The position numbers and the translations under genes are program-made. Below are positions 30,438-43,769 of a DNA stretch of 64,000 bases, piece after piece (positions within the stretch are counted from its first letter, which is position 1; every line of letters starts with the position of its first letter). Location of the stretch: assembly GCA_021029095.1 (NCBI GenBank), contig JAJOHG010000051.1, forward strand, positions 1 through 64,000, given 5' to 3'. The notes beneath the pieces were generated by a model. The model was not told the DNA's origin. It did not search any database and saw only the letters and a list, made by a program, of their open reading frames with translations. Source of the stretch: Phellopilus nigrolimitatus (taxonomy: Eukaryota > Basidiomycota > Agaricomycetes > Hymenochaetales > Hymenochaetaceae).

Positions 30438-33400
30438 TTAACTTCATTAGAAAGCAGGGCGTTTCAAGAGGCCGAGATGAGAAATATACGAATCGCCGGT
30501 CCGTCCCGCAGATTTTTTTGCTCGAATGAGTACGTCTTTTCCTCCTGATAGCTTTTTTAATTCTTCCTTCACAGGCGGTACATCATCCGGTCGACAGCTG
30601 TCACAACTCGCAAGACTTCTATGAAATCAGCGTTTCATTATTATTAGCGCCGGTTTTTCTTTCTTACAGACTATGCACAGTGACGCGTCAATCTTCGTCT
30701 TATTTGACTGAGGACTGATGATGAGTATCATCTGCGTCTTCGACTCCGATGGCGGCTCCATCATAAAACTTCCGGACTTCGAGAACTCACCAAAATACAT
30801 CGAAACCTAGTTCAGCTGCGGACTCACCGGTCATTCAAGTCCGCATGCTACCGAACCCAAGTGACGTTTGCAGTCAAGACCCGTGGTCAATAACTGACGA
30901 AACGCTCGCGTTGAGTCGGAGTCGGACAGGAGTCGGCCTGTGGCCCGAACACCGCCTTCACGCCGTCGCGCCCGAAGGGCGTCGTCCGCATACACCGATC
31001 TTGGAGCGTTCGTCGGCAGTGCCTCGCTCTGCGCCATCGCCGCAGAAGTGCCGTTCTCGCCGTGCCTGTGATAGAATGCGAGATCGTGACGCGCTTTGTT
31101 CAGATCCGGAGACCGAGGAGTGTCGGGCACATCTCTGACAGGAACTGTCACCCGAAACAACTGGAAAAGGACTTCTCGTATCTAAATCTGGAATCCTTTA
31201 CGAAGCTGATGTCTATAACGAGAGATTGATTCCGCACTGAGACGGACTGATGCCGGAGACAACGGACATCACTGCTAAAATAGATTCGAGCCTGTTTGAT
31301 CTTCGGAAGAAAGGCAGAAAGCGCCGGCAAGGGATAAAAACACATGGTCTTTACAAAGACCATTGGAGCCAACCTACTATACTAGTCTCAATGAAAAGTG
31401 TCATGCTACGATGCACCGACCGAACCCCGATGATTGAAAAGGAAAGGAAGGAGAATGCCGAGCACGGTGCTCTTCCATTTTCGCATACGCCATGAAACAC
31501 GTATAGAAATAAATCGGCTTGGCTTCTTGACTCGGGGTACATATCGAACCGTTGCATCGATAAATGTCCAGGAGCATATGGCCTACTGGCTGGTGCAGGA
31601 TTACCGCTCTGTGCTTGCTATCAAAGGACTGCCACTGAAATGAGTAAGTGGCAGAAGGGAAACCCGGACGGCTGCACCAAAGATTCTCCGTAGCGTTATT
31701 TCAACCGCATCGGGTTCTGGTAAGTTTTGCACACAGATTTGCGTGTAACAGCCTTTTGCAAGCGAGTCAGCTGCCAGGCGATGCATATTGGCATCAGGCG
31801 GAACGGCACGCTCGCTCCGCGTCGAGCCCAAGGACATCACTGGAAGCGGGTTGTAATTGAAACAAATCAACGCGAAAGGGAAGTCCGAGCGAGGTGCGGC
31901 ACGCCTATAAGTCCGGCTGCTTCCACAGGGTGGTATCGACCGTCCGCATCGGAACCAAGGTCAGAATGCTGAATCAGGCGCGGGGGGATAGCTCGTCGGA
32001 AGCAAACGCAATGAATCACCTGGCTAGAGGGCGCGTGCGCTCCGCATCGTTTCAGCGCCGCGCGCGACGAGTTCTGGTTGGTTGTTTCCAAGCAGACACG
32101 TCCTTCCCAGCTGTGGAAAATAGTAGACCGCCTTTGTAGGCTCGGGGGATCCTGGAGAATTCCCCCATACGTACATCAAAGGGCGAAAAACGTAGATCGC
32201 ATCACGCACCGTTCCATACATTTTTGTTCCGCAAAACCCTTCGCCGACGGATTGGGGAGGTGTTCGCAACAGCCCGCTTTAGTTGAGAATTACGGCACCG
32301 GCACTCGATGGCACTTTGTGGAGGCATTAGAAGCCGCCGATCGCATATATCATCACACCTTTTGAACGAAGAGAAACGCCGCAGCGCACAGAAGGCGGCG
32401 CCCTTCCATGCAGCGTCGAGCGACAGGTGCAGACAAGCGGCTTCGAGGACGGTCATTTGATCCAGCGGGCCTGGGAGAGCGAACGCGAGCGCGTGAACCA
32501 CCACCGACGGCACGGCTGTGCACGACCTTCCGTCGGTGCGCGAGATGCGAACGCGGTGATTGATGAGACGCCCTGGCCGACGTTCCTGCGTGATATATAA
32601 GATCTTCCCGCGGCGTTTGGAGTGCGCATCGGCAGGCGTTGCCAGGTGGACTAATTGCGCACTCGAAGAGGACCCGGGGGGGGGGGGGGGGCGTGCAGCG
32701 AGACAGGCGCCTGCGCCGCGCGTGTTTCGCGCACTCGCAAGCATCCGGTGGCGACGGAAGTAGAGCGAAATAACCTATCATGTATTCGGAGAAGGAGAAA
32801 ACGCGAGGCACCGAACTGCTGCAGAGACTCAGCCCGCGGGGGGGTCCCGTTTTCTGCAAAGTCCGAATATCTTGTTTGTCGATCTCGAGCTTCTAAGGGC
32901 CGCGGCAAGGCCAGCACAAGCACGTTGCTCTTTATGCACACCTCTGGTCTTGTATGTACTGTACTCTACGCCATCGCGGTGGCTCCGAGCGTTAGTGCTG
33001 GCACTTCCCCGTCAGGATGGGCTCGACAAGCAGAACGATGGAAGCCGCCCTGCGCTCCCTGCCCCTGGAACCGTCTCCGAGCCAATCTACAGAGGCCCAA
33101 ACACATCAGGAAAAGATGAAAGGGAAGGAATATTAATCCGCGGTTCTCCGTACGTGTATAGCAGGCCTTGATGCGATCGCTGGAAGGCATTCGGGGGCCC
33201 GAGGTGCTCGGAGCTGAATGAACGTGCACGGCAGCCCCCCGTCTTCCCTGTACAAGGAAATAAATAGAAAAAAAATGTGCCTTTCGACTCGGGAGGCACA
33301 GCGCAGACACTCCGGCGCCCAAGCTCTCTCGTACAACCCTAAAAGTCTCTAAGACGCAAGCGGTCTGTCCCGGGGGACACAAACAGAAAGGGGATCGTTA

Positions 33401-36400
33401 GCACTGACCCAGAGCAGCGCGAGCGAGTAGAATACTAATCCACCCACACCAAAACACCTCCCATGTCAAACGCGGCACGAAGGGAACCCAGGATTAACGC
33501 GTATTAGCGCAGATCAGACGGCCAGGGGCAACGAAAGGCCCTTCCGGCTAGGCAGCATAGAAGGCGGCGGCGGCGGCGTGCGCGCGCGCCAGTAGCCCAG
33601 GCGCTAGCGTTAGTGTCCCAGAGACTCGGGCGCGCGTGCGAGCCTGAGCGCGCCATCCCCGTCGCACGTCATGCCCCGCGCGTCTAGCGCATTTTTCTTT
33701 CTTTTCTTTTCTCTTTACCGTTTTTCTTCCGCGCCGGCTGCCAGCGCGGGCGCCTCGACGCGCTGGATCGCCGTGATGGCCTAATGGGGACACACCGATC
33801 GCCCGTCGCTTCCCGCGGCTCTGCGCGCCATGGACCCATAGTGCAGACGGCGCTAGCGGCGCGGCGCCCCATCCGCATGGGCAGAGAAGTGCGCGTGCGC
33901 GTGGGCGCGCCGGTAGCCCCATCCGCCCGCCCGCGCGCCATGTGGGCGCGAAGGGGGCGGCCCCGCCGGATGGGGCTAGACGGGCCCGGCGCAAATAGCG
34001 CGCCCACGCGCGCGCGCGCTCAGGACGAGTGCTCCGTGCTTCGCTCGGGGCAGACGGGTGGGGGAGAACGAGGGCGAGAACGGGCAGGGGGCGAGGAGGG
34101 AGGCCCAGGACCCAGGACCCAGGGCCCAGCCGAGCGAGGGAGCGAGGGAGCGAGCCAGCCGCCGGTCTGCAGGGCCGCCGTGATGTATGTGTGCGTGTGT
34201 GCGCGCGCGCGAGCCAGCGGCGACCCCACCCACCCCAGCGCAGCAAACAAGCAAGCAAGCAAGCACGTAACCAAATCAAATTAACGCAGAAAATATGGTA
34301 AAAAAACAACAACAATCTCGATCTCTTGTTTTTCGGCGCGCGGTGTTCCGTCCCCGTGCGCCCCGCTGGCGCGCGCACGCGCGGCGAGCTAAGTGGCTGC
34401 TCGGCACCGGACCCGAAAACTATCTACGCACCCGCACCCGTTCGTTTCATGACGCGCGCGCGAGGGAGCCGCGATGGAAGATCAGGGTCGCTGTGCACAC
34501 GGCGGGCAGCAGGAGTCCTTGCAGTGGCCTGTGAATGTCAACAGATTTGGATTTGGATGCGCGCTCCCCGAGATCTTCGTGTCCATGTACATGGACATCA
34601 TGATGGACCGCGGTCCTTGAGACCACATCTTGATCGTGTTACATACCCTGACCGAGACCGTCCCTTGTCCTTATTTCATCAAGAAAAAAAGAAAAGCAGT
34701 ATGATGGTTTAATTGTTCACTCAGCGACAATTTATGGATATAATCTCCGTTGAGAAGTTGAGAGATGCTAAATAAATAAAATAATTGGTTCCGAGGCTGG
34801 AATGCCTTCTTTCTCACGGCCGATTTTCGACGGTGGGATTTTTTTTTTCCAGTATTACTACTATTTATACATCACAACGGAGGAAGTTATGTGCTATGTC
34901 CAAGAGCAACTGCATACTGTATCTCTCGAAAGACTGGAAAAAAAAAAAACGAATTGAATTGGGGAGCTCGAGAGGACCGTTAACACGCCAGGGTTTTGCC
35001 CGACCCGGACGACTCAGCAGAAGGTTTTGAGACAAAAACGTAAGTATGTTTTATACCATCCCTCCTTTTTTGTGCGCATTCTCTTTTGCTTTACAACGGC
35101 CGAAAAGAAGTTGATGCCGCCCTGCGAACTGTTTAAGATCTGCTGATTGGACGAAATGAAAGCTCGGGCAAGCGGTGGGTCCCGAGTTGCTGCTGTTGTG
35201 AAAGAAGGACCCGGGGGGCCTGTCTAAAGGGCTTTTCATGAACTGTACATCTGTACCATGTACCGCTTCGCGCCAGCCTTCATATGTGCGTCTATCTATC
35301 CACGCACGCTAGACACGTTATGGCCCCCGCCAAACTCCGGATAGAAAAACGTCGGACACGAAAACGGTTAGGGAAGGAAGCAAGCAAGCAAGGAAGCAAT
35401 TATGGGAAAGACCTCCGGAGCCCCGAGATGCTGATGCGTACGTACCACATGTGTGCACCGAGGGAGACAGGGACGGGCAGGCCCATCCAGCCGCGAGCGC
35501 CGAAGAAGAAGCTTCGCGCGCGCGCGTGCTCGAGGCTCTGGTCCTCCCTGCCGGAGCGTTTCCTCTTTTTTTCGTCGGTGTTTCCGTTCGTTTTCGTGCG
35601 GGCGGAGGATTATTTTCTGCACATGACGATGTGCATACATGTGCATACATGTACGTACGCACGCACGTATGTACGTACGTATCTAGCGTATCTAGCGTAT
35701 CTAGCGTATCTAGCGTATACAGCGTCAGTCATCCGCGTCCGCGCCCGGCGCGTTTTGAGCCTGAGTTCTGCGAGGGTCCCCCCCCCCCCCCCCCTCCCCT
35801 GTACACGTACGTACGTGCGTGCGTGCGTGCGTGCGCGGCCCGGCGCGGGCTGCGCACGTAATAGAGTACGCGCGCGGGCGCGCGGCGAGGTGGATGGATC
35901 TCGTCTCGCAGGAAATGGGCGTTCATTTGCGCGGGGTGTGGATAAGTGTATAAGAGGGTAGCGGTAGCGAGCCGAGGAGACGTTCAGAAGACGTTCAGAA
36001 GACGTTCAGAAGACCTTCATAAGACCTTCATAAGACCTTCAGAAGACGGAAGGCAGGAGACGGAAGACAGGAGAGCCTTACACACCAGCCCGCGCGTCAG
36101 CGGCGGGCCGCGCGCGCGCGAAAGAGAGAGAGAGAGAGATAGCCTTTGCGCGCCGGAGATGCGCGGGGGCTGCAGGCGAGATGGCGAGATGGCGAGGCGA
36201 GGTGGCGAGGCGAGATAGATGCGTCAGATGCGACCAGATGCGACCAGATGCAGCACGGACGGGTGTGTGCGGTTCATACGTCCGCTGCCTGCCGCGTGTC
36301 GGGTCTGGTTATGAAGTAGGCGAGGACGGGCTACGCGCTGATAGGGGCGGAGGAAAGCGTTGGTGAGTGGCGTGTGTACGTATGGAGAGCCACGGGCTTT

Positions 36401-37500
36401 TCTCGAGCCAGGAGATGCTGGTTATCACGCGGGAGCGACGCCCAGCTACGATCGCGATAAATGCAAGGCAAGGCAATGCAAGGCAAGGCACGGACGGACG
36501 GCGTGCAGCGTGCAATATGTAGTAACACCGCACGAAAGACAAAGAAAAGATGAACGGTCGCGCGACGGGCCACGCGGGCGCGGGCGCGCGGAGGATAGTC
36601 CGATGTTTCATGTGCGCCCGGAGCGTATGATAGGCAAGATGGATCGATATTGATGTGGGTGAATCGAATAGCAGATGAGGGGCTGGCTGCGTGCGTGCGT
36701 GCGTGTCGGAATGTGAGCGGAAATGCGAGTGGGAGGTGGTGGGCGCAAGGGGGCGGGCGGACGGGGGATTATGTCAGACAGACAAGTGGACGAGAGAGGG
36801 ATAGCCCCTTGGAGACTAGCCCGGGCTGCGCCACAAGGAAGGGGGGGCGGGCTCGCTACAGATGGGTCGTGCGCGGAAGCAGAAGCACGAAGGCGGAGGA
36901 GGGCGAGCTTGGCAAGACCCTAGGGGAGGAGCGTGCTAGGCCGAGACGAGGGCCCCCGGGCAGATCGCAACGGGACGTGTGGCGACGGAGTTAGGGCGTG
37001 GGCCGCTTGATCCGGAGGCGGTGCCCGTGCCGATCCCTGTTGTTCGATTATTAAATCGCCGCGCGAGCCTCTCTGCTGCCGAGCCGAGTTGAGGGTGGGG
37101 CGCATTGCATTGCATTGCATTGCGTTCGGCCGAGGGGGGGCACAGGAATGGGATGGCATAAGAGGGAAGAGAGGGGAGACGGATATAACACGGGGTTGGT
37201 CGTGCTCCGGGTGGAAGCTTAAAAAGTTAAACGAGAAGGAGAAGAACGTCCAAGTAGCCGATGATGAGCCGAGGTGTGCCGAGCTCAGTCAGGGAGGCCA
37301 TGGCATGGCCCCTTGGACCCGGACTATTACACGCGCTTCGCAGGCCTGCCTCGAAGGGGAAACGAGAACAAAAGGCCGTGACCATGACTGCTGTCCCCGT
37401 ACGCGCGTACGCGCACGCACGACGAAGATCTCACACCGCACCCGCACCCCGCGCACCCGTCGACGGGGTTTCGTGATGAGATCCAGCGCACGATCAAATC
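30438..37500. other. 7-kb gene-poor, microsatellite-rich region
   Basis: No open frame here has credible coding features; the long frames at 33.5-34.4 kb are GC-driven. Visible simple repeats are: an uninterrupted run of about 18 G near 32680; GCAA repeats near 34250-34264; TATCTAGCG repeats (four) near 35680-35718; a run of about 17 C near 35779-35795; a GACGTTCAGAA array of six 12-mers near 35980-36045; AGATGCGACC repeats near 36228-36250; CTAGGC-poor GGCAAGGCAATGCAA repeats near 36460-36490; and GCATT repeats near 37105-37125. The region is compatible with decayed mobile sequence or a recombination-prone intergenic block. Confidence 0.6.
35980..36045 (+). repeat. 12-bp tandem repeat
   Basis: Six tandem copies of GACGTTCAGAA/GACCTTCATAA type units, each about 12 bp, homogenised in two blocks of three. 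Confidence 0.8.
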
Positions 37501-37727
37501 AAATCGCTCCTAGGGCCCCTCGAGACATATAAAGCCTGCGCCAATCCTGCAGGTGCTTCCTTTTCCCTTGCCATCCCGCCGGCCTCTCGTTCTTTCTCCT
37601 CCTCCTCCTCTTCCGCGCCCGCGCCCGCGCCCGTGCACCCACACGCCCTGCACGACCGCACCCGCACCCCGCGCATGCTCTGATCGCCGCCCTCGCCGTG
37701 CCCAAGCCAAGCCAAAGCCAAATCCCA
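37501..37727 (+). promoter_or_regulatory. Promoter of the Zn2Cys6 gene
   Basis: A TATA box (TATAAAG, 37528-37534) is followed by a CT-rich stretch (37556-37620) typical of basidiomycete transcription starts, then the first ATG in frame at 37728. The frame is open upstream of that ATG from a GTG but has no earlier ATG. Confidence 0.6.
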
Positions 37728-39761
37728 ATGCAACAACCGCCCCGCCGCCCCTCCCGCCCCCACTCGCCCTCCGAGAACGCGCCCCGCGAGCGCGCGCACG
37801 AGCACGACCGAGACCGCGCAGCAGCAGCGCACACCAAGCGTCCGCGCCAGGGCTCCTTCTCCCCCGCCTTCTCTCCCGGCATGCCCACGATGCCCAGCGC
37901 GCACCCGCACCCGCACCCGCACCCGCACCAGCGCGCGCACGGCGGCGGCGGCGCGGGCACCTCCCTGCCGTCCATCCACCACCTCCACCCCGACCTGCCC
38001 CCCGCCGGCCCGCAGCACCAGCACCAGCACCGCCCCGCCCCCGCCGACTTCCTTCCGGCCGCGCCATACGCCGCGCACGCGCACCCCTTCTTCGCGCCCG
38101 CCCACCCGCATCCCCCCGCGGCAGCAGGGCCCTCCGCGTACCCCCCGCCGTACGACGACCGCAGGCTGCTCGACCGCGACCGCGGCCACGGCCAGGGGCT
38201 GTACGCCGCGCGGCCCACGCCCTCCATGCCGTCCCTGTCCTCGCTGTCCTCCTCCGTGCCCGAGCAGCACGCGGCCGCCGCGTCCCCCACCGCCGATGCC
38301 GACTCCGACCTCGACCAGAACGAGTCCGAGCGGCTGGGCCCCCCGAAGAAGAAGCGCAGGCGGCAGGCCCTCAGCTGTACCGGTGAGTAGCAGTGCGCCC
38401 TTTTTCTTTCTTTCTTTCTTCTCCCTTCCCTTCCCTTCCCTTCCCTTGTTCGTTTCGTCCCTTGTATTTTTCGTTGTTTTTGTCCACGAAAATCCGCCTT
38501 GCATGTGCTCTCTCTCCCGCGAGACTCGCTACGTACAAGCGAACACGTCCATCCAACCTCCGTTTTCCTCCTACCCACTCCCAACCATTCCTAAAAAGAA
38601 ATTTAAATAAATAATAAAAAACAACCACGATGACCTCCCCCTTCCATCCCCACAGAATGCAAGCGCCGCAAGATCAAGTGCGACCGCACACACCCCTGCG
38701 GGCCGTGCGCGCGCCGCAGCGAGACCGAAAAGTGCCAATGGCACGTCATCGAGCCCGTGTACGTCCCCCCTCTCTCCCCTCCCCTCCCTCTCTCCCATCT
38801 CCCCCTTCCCTGTCCCCCATCGAACACCCGAACCCCGCGCGCACGCTCACCACCCCGCACCCCCTCAAGCAGCGAAAAATACGTCACCCGCGCCGAGTGG
38901 GACGACCTCTGCGCGCGGCACCGCGCACTCGAGGAGCGCTGCGCCCGCCTCGAGCTCCTCCTCCTCCAGCTCCGCCCCGAGCTCGCAGCCGCCGCCGCCT
39001 CCTCCTCCCTTCCCGCCTCCCTGCCGTACGACCCCGCGCACGCCCCGTCTCCGCGCACGTACGCCCCCGCCCTCGCCGGGCCCGGCGTCGCCGGCCCCAG
39101 CGCGCAGCCGCAGCCGCGCACGACGCCCCCGGCCGCCCGTACGTGTGCCTCCCCGCGCCTGCTGCACGGCGCCCCGTCCGCCGCTGAACGCCCGCTCCTG
39201 CACCACCAGATCCCCCCGCACCCGCACGCGGCGGCGCGTAGCCACGCCCACGCGTACGCGTACGCCCACGCCTACCCGCGCCGCGCGTCGTCGTCCGCCA
39301 GCGCCAGCGGGAGCTCGCGCGGGCGCTCGCCCCCGCCCCCGCCCCCGATGGGCGGCGCCGGCGGCCGCGCGTACGCCTCCCCGCTCGCGCGCGCCGCCGG
39401 CAGCGGCAGCTTCGCCCCGCAGTACGAGCGCGCCGCGCGCGACCGGCAGCTGCAGCAGCAGCAGGTGTCGCCCCGCCCGAGCCCCCGCAGCTGGCCCCTG
39501 GCACCACTGCCGCCGCCCCCGCCGCCGCGCTCCGCCGCATCCAGGCCCGGCTCGGCCGGCTCGCGCGCGGGGCTGGAGCTGGAGCTCGACGAGCTCGACG
39601 CGTCGGGCCCCGAGGCAGCAGCGCCGCCCGTGCGGCAGACGCGCCGCGCGGGCGTGTGTCTCGCCGGCGCCGGCGGCGGCGCCGGGGGAGGCGGGGGAGG
39701 CGGAGGAGGCGGCACGAGCGCGCCTGCGACGCCCCCGCCGCCCGCGCTCGCCATCCACTGA
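37728..39761 (+). CDS. Zn2Cys6 (Gal4-type) transcription factor
   Basis: Three exons, 37728-38382, 38656-38758 and 38873-39761, join in phase, giving 548 residues. The zinc cluster has Cys217, 220, 227, 233, 236 and 245 (CTECKRRKIKCDRTHPCGPC then EKC), with spacing C-x2-C-x6-C-x5-C-x2-C-x8-C that binds two zinc ions. A basic KKKRRR just before it is a probable nuclear signal. A helical dimerisation segment follows (WDDLCARHRALEERCARLEL). The rest is very low-complexity: HP repeats near residue 60, Ser/Pro-rich tracts, Ala-Tyr-His repeats, Pro runs and a poly-Gly stretch. No fungal-specific middle homology domain is evident. The first intron falls inside the cluster, between the first and second Cys. 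Targets unknown. Confidence 0.9.
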
Positions 39762-41174
39762 GGCCTGAGGTGCCCGTGCGCGCTGGGGGCGTTGCGGCGT
39801 CGGCCTGCCCCCGCATTGTCGCTCAGCCCGCCCCGCGGCGAAACGCGTCGCGTCTGATCGGCGTCCGTCCGTCGGCTTTTGGTCCGTCTGCGCGGCCCCC
39901 GGCACTGCATTGCACGGCACCGCCCTGCCGCCCCCTGCCCCCCTGTCCGCCTGCCCGCGCCCCTGCCCGCCTGATATCATATCTGTCTCATGGTTTTTGC
40001 TTTTTTAATTAAATTTTGTGTGTGTGTGTGTGTTTTTTTTTCAGTTTTTTTTTTTACATGCGTGCCTGGACGGCCAAGGTGCCTCGCGGACGTCCGGCGC
40101 CGTCGCGCTCGTCTCGTTTCACGCCCTGCATCAAGTGCCTCGCGCGCCCCCGGCGCGCACGGTTCGCCCGGCCGTCCGATCCCCATGACACGACCGAGGC
40201 ACGCCTCCCTTCCCCCTCTCCCCTTCCCCTTCCCTTTCCCCTTCCCGCTATCGCTCTATCGCTCTATCGTCCACACCGCCCCTATTGCATTTATCCCCTA
40301 AGCTATGTTCCACGTGTACCACCCACAGAGACGCTCCCCCCCGCATCCACGCTCTCGCTCTTCTTCTTTCTCGCACCCACTACTGACCTGCACGCCTTCG
40401 CACACGACACGTCCACGTCCACGTCCATCGCACCGTCACACCACCACCCCGCGCATCCGTCCGTCCGTCCGTCCGCATATCCTGCTATCGTCGCCATCGT
40501 CATCGCTTTCACTCTGCTCTTTTTTCTTTTTCTTTCTTTCTTTCTTTTTCTGCCCTTCTTAGCTTACTCACACCCCACTAGTGTACCTACCCACCCACCC
40601 GCTTCCGCTTCCCCCGGCCGCGCATCGCATCGCATCGCATCGCATCGCATCGTGACGCATTTATAGACTTCCCAGAACCTTTCCTTGCATATACCAATTG
40701 TACCAATCTCCGAACCCCACACTGCAGCAGCGATACTTATGTATAATCATATTCAGTTATAGAACCGTTCTCGCTTACGGCCGACGAGTTGGCTGTTCGC
40801 TGTCGTCTGAGGGCATATTATTCTCCCCTGCGCCTTCCTCGAAGATCACATTCATTCGTGGCGTGCGTGCGCCCATCCATCCATACATCCATATCACATT
40901 CATTCCCCCCCCCGGTCTTCCTGATTCCGCGCACCCACTACAAACGCATTCTCTATACAGATTGTGTCACATCCGGCCCATGTGCAGCATACCTAAAATA
41001 CGAGATACGAAGATTTCGCAGCCCATTGCAGTCCATTGCAGTCCACCTCGCTGAATTGGATCTGAGATAACCTGCACGGCAGCGCAATCGATGCCCAGAC
41101 AAAACAGCGCAGCAGCACAGCGGCCGAAAATGAAAAGCCGCCGCCGCCTTCCCCCGCGCAAAAACCCGCACAGG
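39762..41174. other. Intergenic region between convergent genes, with simple repeats
   Basis: Contains both 3' flanks. A GT repeat (about 40018-40033) is followed by T runs. There are CCCTTT-type pyrimidine tracts (40200-40250), GCTCTATC repeats (40250-40268), CCGT repeats (40458-40474) and a GCATC array of about six units (40621-40650). No gene supported. Confidence 0.55.
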
Positions 41175-43306
41175 CTAGCGAGGCCCGGGCGCGGGGTTAG
41201 GCGCCAATACGGGCGAGGCGTTGATACCGGCACTCGCCTTCCCCTCCGTATCGACCCCGGGAGCACCGCCGGGGCGAGATTCGCCGCTGCCGCTGCCGCC
41301 GCCGCCGCCATCCGCGCTGCTGCTGCTGTCCAGTATCGCCCTGATCATCTCCGTCCCGAGCCGCGCAGACTCGCCGAAGCGCGGGCGGAAGAACTCCGCG
41401 GTGCGCTCGAAGCGCGCGCGGTACAGCTCGAAGCTCCCGAAGCGCACGCACTGGCTCCACCCGCGCGCGGCGACGACGAACTCGAGGTCGTCCGCGCGGT
41501 GCGACACGTCCGCGAGCGCGGCGTCGATCGCGCCGTCCAGCCGCGCGCGCGCGCGGAACAGGTACTCCGCGACGCCGATCCACAGCCGGAAGATCGGCGT
41601 CGCCGCGAGCGCGAGGTGCACAAAGGGGTTGATCCCGAGCGCGGCCCAGCAGTCGACCATCGCCAGCAGCGAGAGGTGCGAGTTCGCGGTGGGCGCGCTC
41701 GCGGTCGGGCTCGCTGGAGACTGGTCCGATTGCGGCTTCCTGCCAAGGCTGAAGCGGTCGAGCATGTCCTCGCTCAGGAGGATCGTCGGGTGGCCGTTTT
41801 TGTCTTCGCCTTCAAAGACCTTCTCTCGGGCCCGGTAGAGGCGGCTCTGCAGAGCCTCGCGGTCGCCCTCGAGGATGAGCTTGTACAGCCCGGTCGCGCT
41901 TGCCGCGAATTGGCCAATTTGCACCCGAGCAGAAGGGTTGAGAATAGCGAGCCCGGCGTAAACATGCCACTTATTTGCGTAAATTCGGTGCGTGATGTTG
42001 ACCTTGACTGTTTCGATCCCTCCGACATAATACCCGTGCTCCCAAGGGTAAGATGTCTGGGCAGCCCATGCAGTGCCCATGCTATTAAAAAAAAGTTCCA
42101 TTAATGAAAATCCTTATGAAGATTTTGGAGCAAAGGGCCAGAAAAAGGATGGCGATGCCTGTGGTGGATCAACTATATATAGCAAAAGGGGATACTTAGG
42201 GGGAAAGAAGGTTCCGCAGAAAAGAAGTGCGAGGAAGGAAGCGAGACGGATTTAAACCCACCTTAAGAACGCCGCGTGTGTGACTGCCTGGGTATTCGCA
42301 GTTACGAGATCGTGATCATCGTACGAAAGATAGACAAATCGGGACCGAAGCGGTCGGAGGATGCTCTCAACGAGCGTCTGCGCCTCGTCTGAAGCACGGT
42401 GCTTAATTATGACCTAGATAGAGTCGGAGACTGACTATCAGCAAAGGAAAGACGTTTCGCCGAGGTATTGCAATAACAACGACACATACGAGAGGCTGGC
42501 CAAGAGGAGAAACCGTCGGTCCGTGCAGAGAATGGCAAGATACAATATGTACATCTTGAGGGAGGTATCTTTCGAACGCAGTCTTCTCAGGGGCTTTGAC
42601 CGAGGTTTGTCCGCCGACGATGGCACCTACTTTACTGGCTGGGAAAGAAGAGAAGCGTCAGAAGTTTTGCGATGGTCGGGTGCGAGAACAGCGCTGATAG
42701 AGATGGTAGAAGGCGTGTGCGAAAACAGGACAAAACGTCCAGCTGGACAGCCAGGATTGGTTCGGACATAACGCATTGTGATAGGAGGAGGGTGGGTAAA
42801 CGAAGGAGTTGGAGTACGCACATGGACCATATTGGGCGACAACCTGGTCGATGAACTCGGCTTCAACAGAGTATATTATGAAGTCTGACATGCGCGACAC
42901 TTGGTGGCCGTCCGGAAGGACGTTTACACCAAGAGTGTCTGGAAATGAAGTGCAAGATCAGCATGTAGGGCAAAAAAGACGCCACGGCGCTCTCAATAAG
43001 CCGAAAGGAAGAGCCTCTACCTCGCATGTCCTCCTTCAGCTCCTCGTACTTTTCCGGCCGGTCGCAGACGTGGATCCTGGTCACATCGTAATAGCAGTTT
43101 ATAATTCACATTCATGCTCTTCGGCAACTTTAGAATATCAAGATCGCTAGAACGAGACGGACATACTTTTTCCAGCCGGCGCGTGAGAGATGTGCGGCGT
43201 ACATGCGCCCCATCTCGCCCATCCCGATGAGTCCGATGGCGGGCTGCTCGTCCGCTGGTGCGTCGGGCGTGACATCGACATTGATGCCATTGATCTTGTT
43301 CGTCAT
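41175..43306 (-). CDS. TYR1: Prephenate dehydrogenase (tyrosine biosynthesis)
   Basis: Six exons join in phase: 43167-43306, 43021-43076, 42822-42938, 42490-42638, 42262-42413 and 41175-42081, giving 506 residues. The enzyme oxidatively decarboxylates prephenate to 4-hydroxyphenylpyruvate with NAD(P)+, a step of tyrosine synthesis in the cytosol. An N-terminal dinucleotide-binding loop GLIGMGEMG lies at residues 25-33. SCHSLHGP (about 137-144) is the substrate-binding His region. The helical C-terminal dimer domain contains MGTAWAAQTSYPWE, KVNITHRIYANKWHVYAGLA, NSHLSLLAMVDCW and ADDLEFVVAARGW, all matching fungal Tyr1. The C-terminus extends about 50 residues past the family end with a Gly/Ser/Pro-rich tail. 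A short acidic N-terminal extension precedes the NAD site. Confidence 0.95.
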
Positions 43307-43769
43307 CGTGGGCGGTGCAGAAGGGATAAAAAGAGGGAAGGAATCGCGTCGTCGTTCCGCAACAGTGACTCGAGCTGGCTGCTGGCGCATCGACTTCCCG
43401 ATTTGGATATAAGCATCGGGTGACTCAAACACATTGTCCTGCGTGGATACCAAACGACACAGATCGTGCTATGGCTGACAGACGTTCTCGTCGAATACTT
43501 TGATCATCAAACACAGAATTTGAGACAGATATCCATACTAACGGGTATAAACAATTTTGATATGTGGCAAGCAAAACCGGCGAAGACGGAACGACTATTC
43601 GATACAGATTGACTTATTGAAATGAGTCTAATGTAAGGATGAGGGCGGAAACGATGAGAACAAAACCAAGAAATTAGGAGAAAAGAAGTCCGGGGAGCAC
43701 CAGCGCAGCTCGATCTCGTATTGCCTAGTACGACTCGGAAGCGAAAGCCAAAACGGAGATGTAAAGCAC
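43307..43769. promoter_or_regulatory. Upstream region of TYR1 and 3' flank of the small gene
   Basis: The 463-nt interval must hold the TYR1 promoter on the minus strand and the 3' UTR of the 136-aa gene. No classical element such as a TATA box or Gcn4-like site was confidently found. Confidence 0.4.

Noticed and set aside
33548..34378. Minus-strand frame of 276 codons in the repeat-rich block
   Set aside because: Low-complexity Arg/Ala/Leu composition over GC-rich repeats, no homologous features, no splice or promoter context.
37494..38584. Long minus-strand frames (over 330 codons) opposite the Zn2Cys6 gene
   Set aside because: They lie antisense to a well-supported exon in very GC-rich DNA, where stops are rare; composition is Arg/Gly/Ala noise.
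38865..39980. Minus-strand frame of 371 codons opposite the last exon of the same gene
   Set aside because: GC-driven shadow of the Pro/Ala-rich coding exon; no domain.
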